A stretch of 33,129 nt of DNA from Acidobacteriota bacterium (GTDB taxonomy: Bacteria > Acidobacteriota > Vicinamibacteria > Vicinamibacterales > UBA8438): positions 1 to 33,129 of the forward strand of contig JAPOVI010000109.1 in NCBI GenBank assembly GCA_026708265.1, written 5' to 3'. Shown here in pieces: positions 32,519 through 33,129 of the stretch. Numbering within the stretch: position 1 is the stretch's first letter; every line of letters begins with the position of its first letter. The notes below the pieces were generated by a model that saw only the letters and a program-made list of their open reading frames with translations, ran no database searches and was not told the DNA's origin. The position numbers were made by a program, and so were the translations under genes.

Positions 32519-32899
32519 TCAGAACCCGCGTTTGCGAGCCCGAACGCCTCGGCGGCTGCCCTTGGGGCGCGCCGGCTTCCGCGGCGGCCGGTCGTCGGAC
32601 CACCCGGAATCGCCCCCGCCCCCCCCGCCGCCGCCGTACGGACCCCGCGGCGCGCGTTCGCGGGCCTCGCTGACCTGCAGCATGCGACCGCCGAGCTCGG
32701 TGCCGTCGAAGCGGTTGATGGCCTCGGCCACCGCGGACGGGTCGCTGAACTCGACGAAGGCGAAGCCGCGCGGTCGTTCCGTCATGCGGTCGACGGGCAG
32801 GAACACCTCGACGACCTGACCGACCTGGGAGAAGAGCTTCTCGAGCTCCTCGGACGACGTTTCGTACTGCAGGTTTCCGACGAAGACTCTTGAAGAAAT
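32519..32899 (-). CDS. RRM RNA-binding protein with Gly-rich tail; probable AUU start
   Basis: 126 aa if translation starts at ATT 32899, 145 aa from the in-frame ATG 32956. One RRM: RNP2 VFVGNL at residue 5, RNP1 RGFAFVEF, and helix SSEELEKLFSQVGQVVEV. The tail has eight glycines in a row after PYGG, then basic RRGVRARKRGF, typical of the Rbp cold-shock or glycine-rich proteins. A perfect AAGGAG (32911-32906) sits 6 bases before the ATT, where RRM proteins of this group usually begin, whereas ATG 32956 has no site and would translate the AAGGAG as Lys-Glu. The gene would bind RNA, perhaps under stress. A palindrome, CGGGTTC-A-GAACCCG, covers the stop codon. Confidence 0.85.
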   Translation of the reverse strand: MSSRVFVGNLQYETSSEELEKLFSQVGQVVEVFLPVDRMTERPRGFAFVEFSDPSAVAEAINRFDGTELGGRMLQVSEARERAPRGPYGGGGGGGGDSGWSDDRPPRKPARPKGSRRGVRARKRGF

Positions 32900-32905
32900 G
32901 GGAAG

Positions 32906-32911
32906 CTCCTT
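32906..32911 (-). promoter_or_regulatory. ribosome binding site that points to an AUU start
   Basis: AAGGAG on the minus strand, 6 bases before ATT 32899-32897. No ATG, GTG or TTG lies at a usable distance in frame. Confidence 0.5.
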
Positions 32912-32986
32912 ACTGCGACTTGCGCCGCTCCGCGCCGCCGGAGCGATGCGACCCACGCGGGTGGGACTCCCGATGCCGCGGCGTGC

Positions 32987-32992
32987 TAGGAT
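32987..32992 (+). promoter_or_regulatory. -10 box of tRNA-His
   Basis: TAGGAT preceded by TGC (extended -10 like), 15 bases before the tRNA. Confidence 0.4.
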
Positions 32993-33007
32993 CGGGGGTT
33001 CCGACGC

Positions 33008-33084
33008 GGTGAGTGTAGCTCAATTGGTAGAGCGCCGGACTGTGGCTCCGGAGGTCGCGGGTTCAATCCCCGTCACTCACCCCA
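33008..33084 (+). tRNA. tRNA-His (anticodon GTG)
   Basis: Complete, with encoded CCA. Acceptor GTGAGTG/CACTCAC, anticodon stem CCGGA/TCCGG with loop CTGTGGC (anticodon GTG), T arm GCGGG TTCAATC CCCGT. The extra 5' G(-1) at 33008 pairs with C73, the identity mark of tRNA-His. Confidence 0.95.
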
Positions 33085-33129
33085 CCCGCGGCTGCGGCGC
33101 GCGCGGCCGCCGGCGCCCGGCAGGTGATG

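Overview
The window is a GC-rich bacterial chromosome segment, most likely from an uncultured Acidobacteriota (Vicinamibacteria-like). The best indications are a minus-strand cluster of a DUF1592/DUF1588-type cytochrome-like protein, a Tat-exported DUF1552 protein, an ankyrin-repeat protein and a secreted 'PWGHPNLQGLW' protein, plus a DUF3500 protein and a metalloprotease-propeller-barrel fusion. This assignment is inference from gene content.

Layout. Positions 119-11354 are ordinary housekeeping or accessory genes: an ATP-grasp ligase, YggX, a secreted metalloprotease with propeller and barrel, a TlpA thioredoxin, two small conserved proteins, a DUF72 protein, a YheT-type hydrolase, a polytopic membrane protein and a YvcK/CofD-like protein. 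Positions 11381-21640 form a defence and toxin-antitoxin island. Positions 21761-33129 return to ordinary genes: a VOC protein, tRNA-Arg(TCT), a small membrane protein, the DUF1592/DUF1552/ankyrin cluster, a DUF3500 protein, a GAF-SpoIIE phosphatase, an RRM RNA-binding protein and tRNA-His(GTG).

The island has intact and broken parts. Intact: a VapBC/FitB-like pair; a PIN toxin fused in frame to what looks like its antitoxin; a tightly coupled ParB-like / PD-(D/E)XK-like nuclease / DNA methyltransferase trio, which is the best candidate for an under-described restriction system; and an OLD/AAA-type ATPase. Broken: a PIN toxin reduced to its ends, a helicase-restriction protein and its methylase each missing their core, a RelE-like/UvrD-like helicase with three frameshifts, and a DUF4276 partner with its middle deleted. 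The recurring pattern is that ends survive and the catalytic middle is gone. Genes outside the island read cleanly.

Smaller-scale structure includes a 100-base two-hairpin interspersed repeat (two full copies and one 20-base remnant inside the broken restriction gene), several -10 boxes 6-7 bases before start codons (probable leaderless mRNAs), a probable AUU start for the RRM gene, an 18-base coding minisatellite in the ATP-grasp gene, and hairpins in 5' leaders. All family assignments come from recognising motifs by eye; no database search was run.
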